A DNA stretch of 64,000 bases from Cupriavidus sp. 2SB (GTDB taxonomy: Bacteria > Pseudomonadota > Gammaproteobacteria > Burkholderiales > Burkholderiaceae), in assembly GCF_005503625.1 (NCBI RefSeq), contig NZ_SCMX01000001.1, positions 1-64,000 of the forward strand, given 5' to 3'. The notes under the pieces were generated by a model that searched no databases, was not told the DNA's origin, and saw nothing but the letters and a program-made list of their open reading frames with translations. Shown here one piece after another: positions 29,229-38,313 of the stretch (position 1 is its first letter; every line of letters begins with the position of its first letter). The position numbers and the translations under genes were made by a program.

Positions 29229-30161
29229 GTGTCCGCTTCCCAGAAGTCGCTCCCCTCGTCCCCGTCAGCAGGCGTTCACGCCGCGCATCGTGTCGGACTC
29301 GCCACTGCCGCCATCGGCGCGGTGCTCTTCTCCGCCAAGGCCATCGTGGCCAAGCTCATGTACCGCTACAACGTGGATGCCGTGATGGTCATCACGCTGC
29401 GCATGCTGCTATCGGCACCACTGTTCATGGCGATCGGCTGGTGGCAGGCGCGCAAGCTGCCGGCGTTGTCATGGGCGGATCGCGGGCGCGTGGTGTTCCT
29501 GGGCATCATCGGCTACTACCTGTCGAGCTTCCTCGACTTCCTCGGCCTGCAATACATCACCGCCGGGCTGGAGCGGCTGATCCTCTTTCTGACGCCGTCG
29601 TTCGTGCTGCTGTTCACCGCGCTGGTGTTCCGCCGTCCCATCCATGGTCGCCAATGGATTTCGCTGTTATTGGCTTACGCAGGTATCGTGCTCGTGTTCG
29701 TGCATGACCTCGACGTCAGTGGCGCGAAGGTCTGGCTGGGCGGAGCGCTGGTGCTGGCCAGTGCGTTGTCGTATGGTGTCTACCTGATTCTGAGCGGCGA
29801 GCTGGTACAGCGGGTGGGCTAGCTGCGGCTTGTGGCCTACGCCATGTGCGTGTCCACGCTTTGCTGTGTGATCCAGTATGCGGTGCTGGGCCGGCCCGTA
29901 GCCGAACTGGCGCAACCGGCGCCGGTGCTGTGGCTGTCGGCCATCAACGCGGTGTTCTGCACGGTGCTGCCGGTCTCGCTGACGATGATCGCGGTGGCGC
30001 GCATCGGCGCGCCGCTGGCGTCGCAAGCCGGCATGATCGGCCCGGTGTCCACGCTGGCCCTGGCGTTCTGGGTGCTGGGCGAGCCGATCACCGGGGTGCA
30101 ACTGGCCGGTGGCGCGCTGGTGATGGGCGGCATGTATCTGCTGTCGATGAAGAAAGTCTGA
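29229..30161 (+). pseudogene. EamA/DMT-family transporter interrupted by an in-frame amber codon
   Basis: The frame encodes a 10-helix EamA-type permease in two halves: residues 1-197, ending with GELVQRVG, then TAG at 29820-29822, then the same frame continues LRLVAYAMCV to the final MYLLSMKKV. Both halves keep clear EamA sequence and there is no frame change, so one base changed a sense codon (for example TCG to TAG). It could be a recent pseudogene, a suppressed stop or a sequencing error. The start is taken as GTG at 29229; an ATG at 29100 would add 43 Pro-rich residues. Confidence 0.75.
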
Positions 30162-30212
30162 AGCAAACCCTGAAACTAGTTTTGACGGTTCAACCAAGGA
30201 AGGAGAGAGACC

Positions 30213-31001
30213 ATGGATTTCGGACTGCGCGGTAAGCATGCATTGGTGTGCGGCGCCAGCAAGGGCCTCGGGTTCGCGTGTGCCGAAGCGCTCGCGGCGG
30301 AAGGTGTCGACGTGGTGATCGTCGCGCGCGGTGCGGAGGCACTGGAGAAGGCTGCTGCCGACCTGCGCGCCCGCTACGGCCGCCGCGTGCTGGCGGTGGC
30401 GACCGACATCACCACGCCGGAAGGCCGCAAGCTGGCGCTTGACGCCGTAGCCAAGCTCGGTGATCTCGACATCCTCGTGAACAACGCCGGTGGTCCGCCC
30501 CCGGGCAACTTCCGGGATTGGGGCCGCGACGAATGGTTGGCCGCACTCGACGCCAACATGCTGACCCCGATCGAACTGATCAAGGCCACCGTGGACGGCA
30601 TGATCGCGCGCCGCTGGGGCCGCATCGTCAATATCACGAGCGGGGCGGTCAAGGCACCGATCGACGTGCTGGGCCTGTCCAACGGCGCCCGTTCTGGCCT
30701 GACTGGCTTCGTGGCCGGCCTGGCGCGCGAAGTGGCGCAGCATGGCGTGACCGTGAACAACCTGCTGCCAGGGCCGTTCGACACCGACCGCCTGAAGAAA
30801 ACGATGGAAGGCGGTGCCCAGAAGGCTGGCATCAGCATCGACGAAATGGCCAAGCGTCGTGCCGCGCTGAATCCGTCGCGCCGCTTCGGCGAAGCGTCCG
30901 AGTTTGGCGCCACCTGCGCGTTCCTGTGCAGCAAGCAGGCCGCTTTCATGACGGGCCAGAACGTGCTGCTCGACGGCGGCGCCTATCCGGGGACATTCTG
31001 A
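30213..31001 (+). CDS. SDR-family protein lacking the canonical Tyr-Lys pair
   Basis: A 262-residue Rossmann-fold protein with the cofactor motif GASKGLG at 14-20 and NNAGG at 90-94. Ser143 of the catalytic set is present, but the Tyr and Lys positions 13 and 17 residues later are Ser156 and Arg160 (LSNGARSGL). The C-terminal [12 protein letters not shown] and LDGG blocks are normal. This is a known SDR subgroup without proven chemistry. A strong AAGGAGAG ribosome site precedes the ATG, and its stop overlaps the mgsA start (TGATG). Confidence 0.85.
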   Translation: MDFGLRGKHALVCGASKGLGFACAEALAAEGVDVVIVARGAEALEKAAADLRARYGRRVLAVATDITTPEGRKLALDAVAKLGDLDILVNNAGGPPPGNFRDWGRDEWLAALDANMLTPIELIKATVDGMIARRWGRIVNITSGAVKAPIDVLGLSNGARSGLTGFVAGLAREVAQHGVTVNNLLPGPFDTDRLKKTMEGGAQKAGISIDEMAKRRAALNPSRRFGEASEFGATCAFLCSKQAAFMTGQNVLLDGGAYPGTF

Positions 31002-31420
31002 TGGCTGTCCTGCGGCCTGACGGGGGGTGCAAGGCCCGCATCGCGTTGATTGCCCACGATCACAAGAAGGATGACATCGTCGCCTTCGCGGGCCGTCATC
31101 GCGAATTCCTCGCCCGCTGCGACCTGCTGGCGACGGGTACGACGGGCGGACGGATCGCCGACGAAACCGGGTTGCCCGTCTCACGGATGCTGTCCGGTCC
31201 GTGGGGTGGCGACCTGCAGATCGGCTCGCAACTGGCCGAGGGCAGGGTGACCGCCGTGATTTTCCTGCGCGATCCGATGACGCCTCAACCGCACGAACCG
31301 GACATCAACGCGCTGGTTCGTGCATGCGATGTCCACAACGTGCCGTGCGCCACCAACCTGGCAACGGCCGAACTGCTGATTGCGGAACTGGCGCGGCAGT
31401 GTGCGGAGGCGGAGAAGTAG
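31001..31420 (+). CDS. mgsA: Methylglyoxal synthase MgsA
   Basis: A 139-residue enzyme turning dihydroxyacetone phosphate into methylglyoxal and phosphate. [24 protein letters not shown] and [11 protein letters not shown] form the phosphate pocket, and [18 protein letters not shown] includes the catalytic Asp region. The ATG overlaps the SDR stop, so the two are translationally coupled. The pairing with an SDR suggests a link to carbonyl metabolism, but that is inference. Confidence 0.93.
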   Translation: MAVLRPDGGCKARIALIAHDHKKDDIVAFAGRHREFLARCDLLATGTTGGRIADETGLPVSRMLSGPWGGDLQIGSQLAEGRVTAVIFLRDPMTPQPHEPDINALVRACDVHNVPCATNLATAELLIAELARQCAEAEK

Positions 31421-31431
31421 TAAGCGAGACG

Positions 31432-31464
31432 AAAAAAACCGCTGCCAATGCAGCGGCTTTTTTT
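31432..31464. terminator. Rho-independent terminator, bidirectional
   Basis: CCGCTGC/GCAGCGG stem with a 4-base loop, preceded by an A-run and followed by a T-run, between convergent mgsA and the YkvA gene. It can serve both strands. Confidence 0.85.
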
Positions 31465-31482
31465 ACCTCGACGCAGACACCA

Positions 31483-31776
31483 TCAGCGTGGCCTGACCGT
31501 CGTCGCCGTCGCCCGCAGTTCCGCTTGCCTCAGGATATGCGGCGGCAGGCGCTTGAGGATCAGGTGGACAGCCAGGGGGATGATCACTACGTCGTCAACG
31601 ATGCCAAGTCCGGCGATGACGTCGGGAACCAGGTCGATCGGCGAGAGTGCATAGGCCAGCAGGCCGAATGCGGCAGGCTTGAGCCAGGGCGGTGCATCGG
31701 GGTGGCGCAGGGCGTACCAGAACAGGCGGCCGTCACGGCGCACCAGTGTCCAGAGGGCAGAGAATCGCTTCCACAT
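31483..31776 (-). CDS. YkvA family (DUF1232) membrane protein
   Basis: A 97-residue protein with the DUF1232 motif LSPIDLVPDVIAGLGIVDDVV at about residues 44-64 between two hydrophobic helices. YkvA proteins are small membrane proteins of unknown role. Single gene, convergent to mgsA. Confidence 0.85.
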   Translation of the reverse strand: MWKRFSALWTLVRRDGRLFWYALRHPDAPPWLKPAAFGLLAYALSPIDLVPDVIAGLGIVDDVVIIPLAVHLILKRLPPHILRQAELRATATTVRPR

Positions 31777-31878
31777 GATGGGCCTCCTTGGTCACACGAT
31801 CAGCGGGTATGAGCAAGTAGCTTGGGCCGGTGTGGGCCGATTCAAGTTCCCCGGCGCGGGAACGAAACAATCCGGCAG

Positions 31879-31907
31879 AAAAAACGCCGGCACGAGGCCG
31901 GCGTTTT
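31879..31907 (-). terminator. Rho-independent terminator of the BMP transporter operon
   Basis: AAAACGCCGGC/GCCGGCGTTTT arms with a 5-base loop and a T-run on the minus strand, 30 bases after the stop of the BMP-family receptor gene. Confidence 0.85.
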
Positions 31908-31936
31908 CGTCACAGGGCAGAAGCAGCCGCGGGATA

Positions 31937-33076
31937 TCAGCCCGGCACGTTGCCTTCCACACCCTCCACGTAGAACTTCACGTTGTGCAGGAACGCGTCG
32001 TCTGCGGCCTTGCCGTCAGCCAGTTGTTCCTTGCCCGTGTTGTCCTTGAGCGGACCCTTCCAGATCGGTGCGGAGCCGTCGATGATGCCCTTCTTGCGTT
32101 CTTCCACAAGTGCCTTGACGTCCTCAGGCACCACGGCGTTGAACGCCTTCAGGTCGATCATGTTTTCCTTCAGGCCCCACCAGATGGTGCTGTTCTTCCA
32201 CTGGTTGTTCAGCACGTCTTCCACGACCTTGTTGTAGTACACGCCCCACGAGATCACGGAGGCGGCCAGGTGGGCCTTCTCGCCAAAGCGGGTCATGTCG
32301 CTATCCCAGCCGAATGCGTAGACACCCTTTTCCTGGGCCGTCTGCACCACGGCGGCGGAGTCGGTGTTCTGCATCAGCATGTCCACGCCCTGGCCGATCA
32401 GCGTGGTGGCGGCTTCGCGCTCCTTGCCCGGATCGAACCACTTGTTCACCCATACCACCTTGACGGTAGCCTTCGGGTTCACCGAACGCGCACCCAGGGC
32501 GAAAGAGTCGATGTTGCGGATGACTTCGGGAATCGGTACCGATGCCACCACACCCATCTTGCCGCTCTTGCTCATCTTGCCAGCCACTACGCCAGCCAGG
32601 TACGCGCCCTCATAGGTGCGCACGTCGTACTGGGCGAGGTTGTCGGCGGTCTTGAAGCCCGTGGCGTGCTCGAATTTCACGTCCGGGAATTCCTTGGCCA
32701 CCTTGAGCATCGACTCCATGTAGCCGAACGTGGTGCCGAAGATCAGCTTGTTACCCTGGCTGGCCAGGTCACGGAACACGCGCTCCGCATCGGCGGCGGA
32801 TTCGGGCACGTTCTCGACGAACGTGGTCTTCACCTTGTCGCCGAACTTGGCTTCCACAGCCTTGCGGCCGGCGTCGTGGGCATAGGTCCAGCCGGCATCG
32901 CCAACCGGTCCGATGTAGACGAAGGCCACCTTGAGCGGCTCGGCGGCGGCAGCGGCCGGGGCCGAGGCAGCGCCCGTTTCGGCGGGCTTGTCGGCTTCCT
33001 TCTTGCCGCAGCCGGCCAGGGCCAGCACAGCGGTAGCGGCCAGGGCCGCCAGCGTGGTCCTGCGTGTCACGATCAT
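31937..33076 (-). CDS. BMP-family ABC transporter substrate-binding lipoprotein
   Basis: A 379-residue lipoprotein (lipobox LAGC, mature start Cys23) of the BmpA/Med family. AFVYIGPVGDAGWTYAHDAG, FGTTFGYM and the IPEVIRNIDSFALGAR stretch are typical. Such receptors bind purine nucleosides or related bases and feed the two permeases and double ATPase encoded upstream. Last gene of the leftward four-gene operon, with its own terminator. Confidence 0.92.
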   Translation of the reverse strand: MIVTRRTTLAALAATAVLALAGCGKKEADKPAETGAASAPAAAAAEPLKVAFVYIGPVGDAGWTYAHDAGRKAVEAKFGDKVKTTFVENVPESAADAERVFRDLASQGNKLIFGTTFGYMESMLKVAKEFPDVKFEHATGFKTADNLAQYDVRTYEGAYLAGVVAGKMSKSGKMGVVASVPIPEVIRNIDSFALGARSVNPKATVKVVWVNKWFDPGKEREAATTLIGQGVDMLMQNTDSAAVVQTAQEKGVYAFGWDSDMTRFGEKAHLAASVISWGVYYNKVVEDVLNNQWKNSTIWWGLKENMIDLKAFNAVVPEDVKALVEERKKGIIDGSAPIWKGPLKDNTGKEQLADGKAADDAFLHNVKFYVEGVEGNVPG

Positions 33077-33173
33077 CGATCTCTCCTTGATAAGACGTCT
33101 TTGTGATGTGGTTTGACTTCGGGTTGCTGCTTTCTTGTTGAAGCTTTGGTGATGCGTTTTCGGTGATGCGTTC

Positions 33174-34094
33174 TCAGGCGCTGCCTGGACGGAACGGCTT
33201 GCCTAGCGACGCCGGCATATTGAGTCGGATCCACGCAGGATTCCGAGAGATCAGTGCCAGCACGACGATGGTGGCCGCGTACGGCAGCATCGACAGGAAC
33301 TGCGATGGCACGGAGACGCCGATGCCTTGCAGATAGAACTGCAGAATCGTCACGCCGCCAAACAACCACGCGCCGATCAGCACGCGCCCGGGCCGCCAGG
33401 TGGCGAAGGTGGTCAGCGCCAGCGCAATCCAGCCGCGCCCCGCGACAAGGTTTTCCACCCACATCGGCGTGTAGACCAGCGACAGGTAAGCGCCAGCCAG
33501 TCCGCAGCAGGCACCGCCAAACAGCAGCGCGCAGAACCGGATCCAGCGCACCGGGTAACCCAGCGCATGGGCCGATTCCGGCGATTCGCCAATGGCGCGC
33601 AGCGTCAGTCCGGCCCGCGTGCGGAACAGGAACCACATGATGGCAAAGCACAGCAGCAGGCTGAAATAGACCATCCAGTGATGCTGGAAGAAGGCGGGGC
33701 CGACGAAGGGCAGGTCGGCCAGTCCGGGCACGGCCTTGGCCTGCGCTGGCATGGCGAAGCCGACGAAGCGTTGCGCCATGAAAGCAGACAGGCCCGTGCC
33801 GAAGATCGACAGTGCGAGCCCGGTTGCCACCTGGTTGGTCGCCAGCACCAGCGCGAGCCAGGAGAACAGCGTGGCCATCAGCATGCCGGCGCCCGCGCCG
33901 GCGATGAAACCGAGCATGGGCGACTGGGTTTGATAGCCGACCATGAAGCCGAACGCGGCGGCTACCAGCATCATGCCTTCGGCGCCGAGGTTCAGCACGC
34001 CAGCGCGTTCGTTGACGAGCAGGCCGAGTGCGGCCAGCAGCAGCGGGGTACCGGCGTTGATCGCCGTGGCGATCAGGGGAGCGAGTTGTTCCAT
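33174..34094 (-). CDS. Nucleoside-type ABC transporter permease 2
   Basis: A 306-residue inner-membrane permease with about eight to nine helices. NERAGVLNLGAEGMMLVAAAFGF is the signature of the BMP-linked permease group (NupQ/YufQ type). It pairs with the permease encoded just upstream, 15 bases away. 97 bases separate it from the receptor gene. Confidence 0.9.
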   Translation of the reverse strand: MEQLAPLIATAINAGTPLLLAALGLLVNERAGVLNLGAEGMMLVAAAFGFMVGYQTQSPMLGFIAGAGAGMLMATLFSWLALVLATNQVATGLALSIFGTGLSAFMAQRFVGFAMPAQAKAVPGLADLPFVGPAFFQHHWMVYFSLLLCFAIMWFLFRTRAGLTLRAIGESPESAHALGYPVRWIRFCALLFGGACCGLAGAYLSLVYTPMWVENLVAGRGWIALALTTFATWRPGRVLIGAWLFGGVTILQFYLQGIGVSVPSQFLSMLPYAATIVVLALISRNPAWIRLNMPASLGKPFRPGSA

Positions 34095-34109
34095 GTTGTC
34101 AGCTCCGGG

Positions 34110-35204
34110 TCAGGCGGCACGAGCGCGCCAGCGCAAGCGGTTGTCGATCAGCGTGTCGCACGCCAGCAGGAAGAACAGCAGCATGCCCTGGAACACCCAT
34201 CCAAGCGCCGAAGGCAGGCCCAGCCGCGACTGCGCCATTTCTCCGCCGATATAGAACAGCGACATCACGATGCCGCCGAACACGGCGCCCACCGGATGCA
34301 GCCGGCCCACGAACGCCACGATGATGGCGGTGAAGCCGTAGCCCGGGGAGATCGATGGCAGCAATTGTCCGATCGGACCCGTCACCTCGAACGCGCCGGC
34401 CAGTCCGGCCGTGGCGCCCGAAATCAGCAGCGCGCTCCACAGCGCGCTGCGCGACGAGAATCCCGCATAGCGCGCGGCAAGCGGCGCGGTGCCGCCCACC
34501 TGCAGCCGGTATCCGGCAAAGCTGCGGAAGATGAAGATCGACATGATCACCACCAGCACCAGCATCACCGCAAAGCCCACATGCAGGCGCGAACCGGGCA
34601 GCAGGTTGGGCAGCAGGAAGGCCGAGGCGAACACCTTCGACTGCGGGAAGTTCATGCCGTTGGGGTCTTTCAGCGGACCATTGACCACCCAGAGCAGCAA
34701 CTGCTGGGCAATGTAGGTCAGCATCAGCGACACCAGAATCTCGTTGGCGTTGAAACGGTCCTTGAGCAGCGCGGTCAGCGAGGCCCACACCATGCCGCCG
34801 ATGCAACCGGCCACGGCCGCCAGCGTCAGCACGACAAAGCCGCTCGTCGTGTTGCCGGGCACATCGAACCACAGCACGGTGGCGCCAGCAAAAATGCCAC
34901 CGAGGATCAACTGCCCATCGGCGCCGATGTTCCAGATGTTGGCGCGGTAGCACACCGACAACCCGAGCGCGCACAGCACCAGCGGTACGGTCTTGAGCAG
35001 CACCTCGCCAATGGCGCGCGTGTCCTTTACCGGATCGACGAGAAACACCTTGAGCCCGGCCACCGGGTCCTTGCCGATGGCGAGGAACAGCAGCGCACCG
35101 AACAGCAGCGTCAGCACGAGTGCGAAGACGGGCGAGGCGTAGGCGAGGGCGCGCGACGGTGTGCCGCGCGGCGAGAGCGTGATGGGAGATTGCAATTTAG
35201 CCAT
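34110..35204 (-). CDS. Nucleoside-type ABC transporter permease 1
   Basis: A 364-residue permease (NupP/YufP type) with about nine helices; YRANIWNIGADGQLILGGIFAG is the family mark, and GPIGQLLPSISPGYGFTAIIVAFVG is the conserved loop after helix 7. The start overlaps the end of the ATPase gene by eight bases, indicating coupled translation. Confidence 0.9.
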   Translation of the reverse strand: MAKLQSPITLSPRGTPSRALAYASPVFALVLTLLFGALLFLAIGKDPVAGLKVFLVDPVKDTRAIGEVLLKTVPLVLCALGLSVCYRANIWNIGADGQLILGGIFAGATVLWFDVPGNTTSGFVVLTLAAVAGCIGGMVWASLTALLKDRFNANEILVSLMLTYIAQQLLLWVVNGPLKDPNGMNFPQSKVFASAFLLPNLLPGSRLHVGFAVMLVLVVIMSIFIFRSFAGYRLQVGGTAPLAARYAGFSSRSALWSALLISGATAGLAGAFEVTGPIGQLLPSISPGYGFTAIIVAFVGRLHPVGAVFGGIVMSLFYIGGEMAQSRLGLPSALGWVFQGMLLFFLLACDTLIDNRLRWRARAA

Positions 35205-36762
35205 GAGTGGGTGCCTCCACGGTAGCGGCCCGCTCGCTGGCGGGACCGCCTTCCCAGAGGCCGCTCATCCAGAGTCCCACCTGCTCGCGCGTGGCCGTTT
35301 CCACGGGAATCGACGGTGAGAGGTGGCCCTTGGCAATGACGTGGAGCCGGTCGCAGATCGCGAACAGTTCATCGAGTTCTTCGGAGACGACGAGGATCGC
35401 GCAGCCGGTGGCCTTCAGCGCGAGGATCTCGTTGTGGATCTGCGCGGCGGCGCCCACGTCCACGCCCCAAGTGGGTTGCGCGACGATCAGTACTTTCGGG
35501 CCGGCCTCGATTTCTCGTCCGACGATGAACTTCTGCAGGTTGCCGCCCGAGAGGCTGCGCGCCAGCGCGTCAGGGCCGCTGGCCTTGACGCGGAAACGTT
35601 TGATGATGCTGGCGGCCAAGCCTTCGGCCGCGCCGGTAGAGACCATGCCGCTGCGCACGTACGGCGGCGTCTGATGCGACAGCAGCACGTTCGACGACAG
35701 GCTCATGCCCGGCACCGCGCCGCGCCCCAGCCGCTCCTCGGGTACGAACGCCAGCCCGGCCCGGCGGCGCTCACGCGCGTCGAGCTTTCCTGCGGGGCGG
35801 CCGTCGAGGTGCACGGCGGCAGCGGCGCCGCGTGCGTCCTCGCCTGACAGCGCCGCCAGAAGTTCCTGTTGTCCGTTGCCCGATACCCCGGCGATGCCGA
35901 CGATCTCGCCCGCATGCACGTCCAGCGAAATGCGTTCCAGTGCCGTGCCGAACTGGTGCGCGCGCGCCATCGTGAGGTCGCGCACGGCAAGTCGTACCGG
36001 TCCGCGCTCGGTGGTCACGCGCGCCTCGCGCGGCGGCTCGCCGCCAATCATCATGCGCGACAGCGACGCCGCGCTTTGCTCGCGCGGATCGCACACGCCG
36101 GTCACGCGACCCATCCGCATGACGGTGGCGTGGTGGCACAGCGCGCGGATCTCGTCGAGCTTGTGGCTGATGTAAAGGATGCTCGTACCCTCGGCGGCTA
36201 GCTTGCGCAGCGTGACGAAGAGCGTTTCCACGGCCTGAGGCGTCAGCACCGAAGTGGGCTCGTCGAGGATCAGCAGTTGCGGATCGGCCAGCAATGCGCG
36301 GACGATTTCCACGCGCTGGCGCTCGCCCACGGACAGCGTGTGAACGTGGCGGCCAGGCTCCAGCGGCAGGCCATAGCGTTCGGCCGTGGCGCGGATACGC
36401 TCGCTGAGTTGCTTCATGTTGCCGGCGTCTTTCGGCGGCAGGCCCAGCGCGATGTTCTCGGCCACGGTCAGCGTGTCGAACAGCGAGAAATGCTGGAAGA
36501 CCATGGCGATGCCCAGATTACGGGCGTCGTGCGGACTGGCGATCGAGACTGGCGCCCCGTTGAAGTGCATCTCGCCAGCGTCGGGTCGAACCGCGCCGAA
36601 GATGATCTTCATGAGGGTGGATTTGCCGGCGCCATTCTCGCCGAGGACGGCATGGATCTCGCCCGGTGCGACGGTCAGGCTGACGTCGTCATTGGCGGTC
36701 ACGCCGGGGTAGCGCTTGGTGATATGCGCAAGCGCCAGCCTGGGGGGTGTTTGTAATGTCAC
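35197..36762 (-). CDS. Nucleoside-type ABC transporter double ATP-binding protein
   Basis: A 521-residue protein with two ABC domains. The first has Walker A GENGAGKST, signature LSVGERQR and Walker B LLILDEPTSVL; the second has SGNGQQ in the degenerate Walker A position, LSGGNLQK and a VLIVAQPTWGVD Walker B variant, as in other NupO/RbsA-type proteins. First gene of the operon. It starts with GTG at 36762, with no strong ribosome site visible. Substrate by family: nucleosides or bases. Confidence 0.9.
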   Translation of the reverse strand: MTLQTPPRLALAHITKRYPGVTANDDVSLTVAPGEIHAVLGENGAGKSTLMKIIFGAVRPDAGEMHFNGAPVSIASPHDARNLGIAMVFQHFSLFDTLTVAENIALGLPPKDAGNMKQLSERIRATAERYGLPLEPGRHVHTLSVGERQRVEIVRALLADPQLLILDEPTSVLTPQAVETLFVTLRKLAAEGTSILYISHKLDEIRALCHHATVMRMGRVTGVCDPREQSAASLSRMMIGGEPPREARVTTERGPVRLAVRDLTMARAHQFGTALERISLDVHAGEIVGIAGVSGNGQQELLAALSGEDARGAAAAVHLDGRPAGKLDARERRRAGLAFVPEERLGRGAVPGMSLSSNVLLSHQTPPYVRSGMVSTGAAEGLAASIIKRFRVKASGPDALARSLSGGNLQKFIVGREIEAGPKVLIVAQPTWGVDVGAAAQIHNEILALKATGCAILVVSEELDELFAICDRLHVIAKGHLSPSIPVETATREQVGLWMSGLWEGGPASERAATVEAPTHG

Positions 36763-36851
36763 TGAGGCGGCTCGAATTATTGTGGCAGCAACGTTTGGGC
36801 ACTTGTGACGGCGGCTGTGCGTGGCGCAGCATCGCCGCGCACCATGCCTTC

Positions 36852-36894
36852 ATCATCATGAATGCGTGATGATCGGAATTAGCGTTGAATTATA
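36852..36894 (-). promoter_or_regulatory. Candidate promoter and operator of the BMP transporter operon
   Basis: A perfect -10 TATAAT on the minus strand (36894-36889) lies 127 bases upstream of the GTG start. Just downstream is an inverted repeat ATCATCA-N8-TGATGAT (36852-36873), placed where a repressor or a 5' RNA hairpin would act. No good -35 is visible. Confidence 0.45.
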
Positions 36895-36990
36895 TAAGTG
36901 CGTGGGGGCTGGCCGGACCACATTGACCCTCTAACCGTGCCCCACAACGGTTACGGGGAGGTTGCAAGTCGCGTGCCGGCCACACTGGCA

Positions 36991-37031
36991 AAGAAAAACC
37001 GCCGCGCTGCCGGTCAGGGCAGGGCGGCGGT
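36991..37031 (-). terminator. Rho-independent terminator after the pirin gene
   Basis: An 8-base outer stem ACCGCCGC/GCGGCGGT plus an inner CTGCC/GGCAG stem, followed on the minus strand by a T-run (TTTTTCTT). It lies 28 bases after the pirin stop. Confidence 0.8.
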
Positions 37032-37058
37032 CTGGGTTGACCTCAGTCAAGGCCAGGG

Positions 37059-37976
37059 TTACCCGGCGCTGGCAGGTATCGTGGCGAAGCGGCCGTCGCG
37101 GAAGTCGGCCAGGGTCTGGTAGATCTGTTCCTGCGTGTTCATCACGAACGGGCCGTACTGTGCGATCGGCTCGTTCAGCGGCTGTCCGGCGATCAGCAGG
37201 AAGCGGGCATCCTCGCTGGCTTCCACCACCACGCCGTCGGATTGCCCGGCGTTGTCGAGTACTCCCATTCGCTGGGCTTCGAGCACGGCGGCATCTGCCT
37301 CGCCGACCTTCACCGTGCCCCGGTACACGTAGAGGAACGCGTTATGGCCAGCGGGCAGCGTCTGCGCAAAGGTCTGGCCGGCAGGCAGATGCACGTCGAG
37401 ATACAGCGGCTCGGTCACGGGCCGCGTTACCGCGCCCGCCACGCCGTGCGAGGCGCCAGCCAGCACGCGAACGGTGCCGCCCGACGGCAGCGCCACGGTC
37501 GGAACCTCCGCCGACGGAATGTCGCGATACCACGGCGTCGTCATCTTGTCCGCGGCCGGCAGGTTCAGCCAGAGCTGGAATCCTTCCATGCGGCCATCTT
37601 CCTGTTCAGGCAATTCCGAGTGCACCACGCCGGAACCCGCCACCATCCACTGCGCGCCGCCGTTTTCCAGCAGCCCTTCATGCCCGGCGCTGTCGCGATG
37701 GCGCATGCGCCCGGCCAGCATGTACGTGATGGTTTCGAAGCCGCGATGCGGATGATCGGGGAACCCGCCGATGTAATCGTCCTTGTTGTCGGTGCCGAAG
37801 GCGTCGAGCATCAGGAACGGGTCCAGGCGGCGCTGCAGGTTCTGCGTGAGGACGCGCGTCAGCTTGACGCCGGCGCCGTCGGATGTGGCAATGCCACGCA
37901 CCACGCGGTCCACGACGCGTGAGCGCTGCACGGTTTCCGTGGCGGTGGCTGGTACGGTGGAAATGCGAGTGGTCAT
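37059..37976 (-). CDS. Pirin family protein
   Basis: A 305-residue bicupin. The N-terminal cupin has DPFLMLDAFG and the metal-binding FPDHPHRGFETITYMLAG (His, His, later His and Glu) followed by GSGVVHSE; the C-terminal cupin is the usual Pirin_C with YVYRGTVKVG. Members are iron-binding and some have quercetinase activity; the substrate here is unknown. ATG at 37976 begins the family sequence. Confidence 0.9.
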   Translation of the reverse strand: MTTRISTVPATATETVQRSRVVDRVVRGIATSDGAGVKLTRVLTQNLQRRLDPFLMLDAFGTDNKDDYIGGFPDHPHRGFETITYMLAGRMRHRDSAGHEGLLENGGAQWMVAGSGVVHSELPEQEDGRMEGFQLWLNLPAADKMTTPWYRDIPSAEVPTVALPSGGTVRVLAGASHGVAGAVTRPVTEPLYLDVHLPAGQTFAQTLPAGHNAFLYVYRGTVKVGEADAAVLEAQRMGVLDNAGQSDGVVVEASEDARFLLIAGQPLNEPIAQYGPFVMNTQEQIYQTLADFRDGRFATIPASAG

Positions 37977-38278
37977 GTCTGTTCTCCGGTTGCGACGACC
38001 GGGCCGGAAAACGCAAGGCCCGCCGTTCGATCTACCCATGCAATGTAAGGGTTTGGCGGAAAAGCGGTAGACGGCAGGCCGGCAACAGATCGTTCCAAAG
38101 TTGGGACGAAGTTGGCGCGACAACAGTGAAAAATAGAACGACAGGGCGCGTGGATCGGATCAGGACTCGAGGTCTTTCCCTCGTCGGAAAACGCCGATGG
38201 TCAGCGCGCTACCTCCCGTTCCCCAATAGCCGGATTTCCGCGATTTTCCCGCCGGGAAGCGCCGGATTTGGGCGGAAG
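37977..38278. other. Intergenic region without recognised gene
   Basis: The gap between the leftward pirin gene and the promoter of the osmoprotectant operon. It holds an imperfect inverted repeat GTTCCA-N4-TGGGAC at 38092-38107, which could belong to the pirin promoter. No coding or RNA gene is recognised. Confidence 0.4.
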
Positions 38279-38307
38279 ATGACAGGATGACGGAAGTTGT
38301 GTAGAAT
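38279..38307 (+). promoter_or_regulatory. Candidate sigma-70 promoter of the osmoprotectant transporter operon
   Basis: -35 ATGACA (38279-38284, 5/6) and -10 TAGAAT (38302-38307, 5/6) with exactly 17 bases between. It predicts a transcript start near 38314, about 405 bases before the first ATG. Confidence 0.6.
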
Positions 38308-38313
38308 AGCGGT

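Noticed and set aside
33327..35225. A 632-residue plus-strand open frame
   Set aside because: It lies antisense to two well-supported ABC permeases, is very rich in Arg, Gln and His, and has no family features: a shadow of high-GC codon structure.
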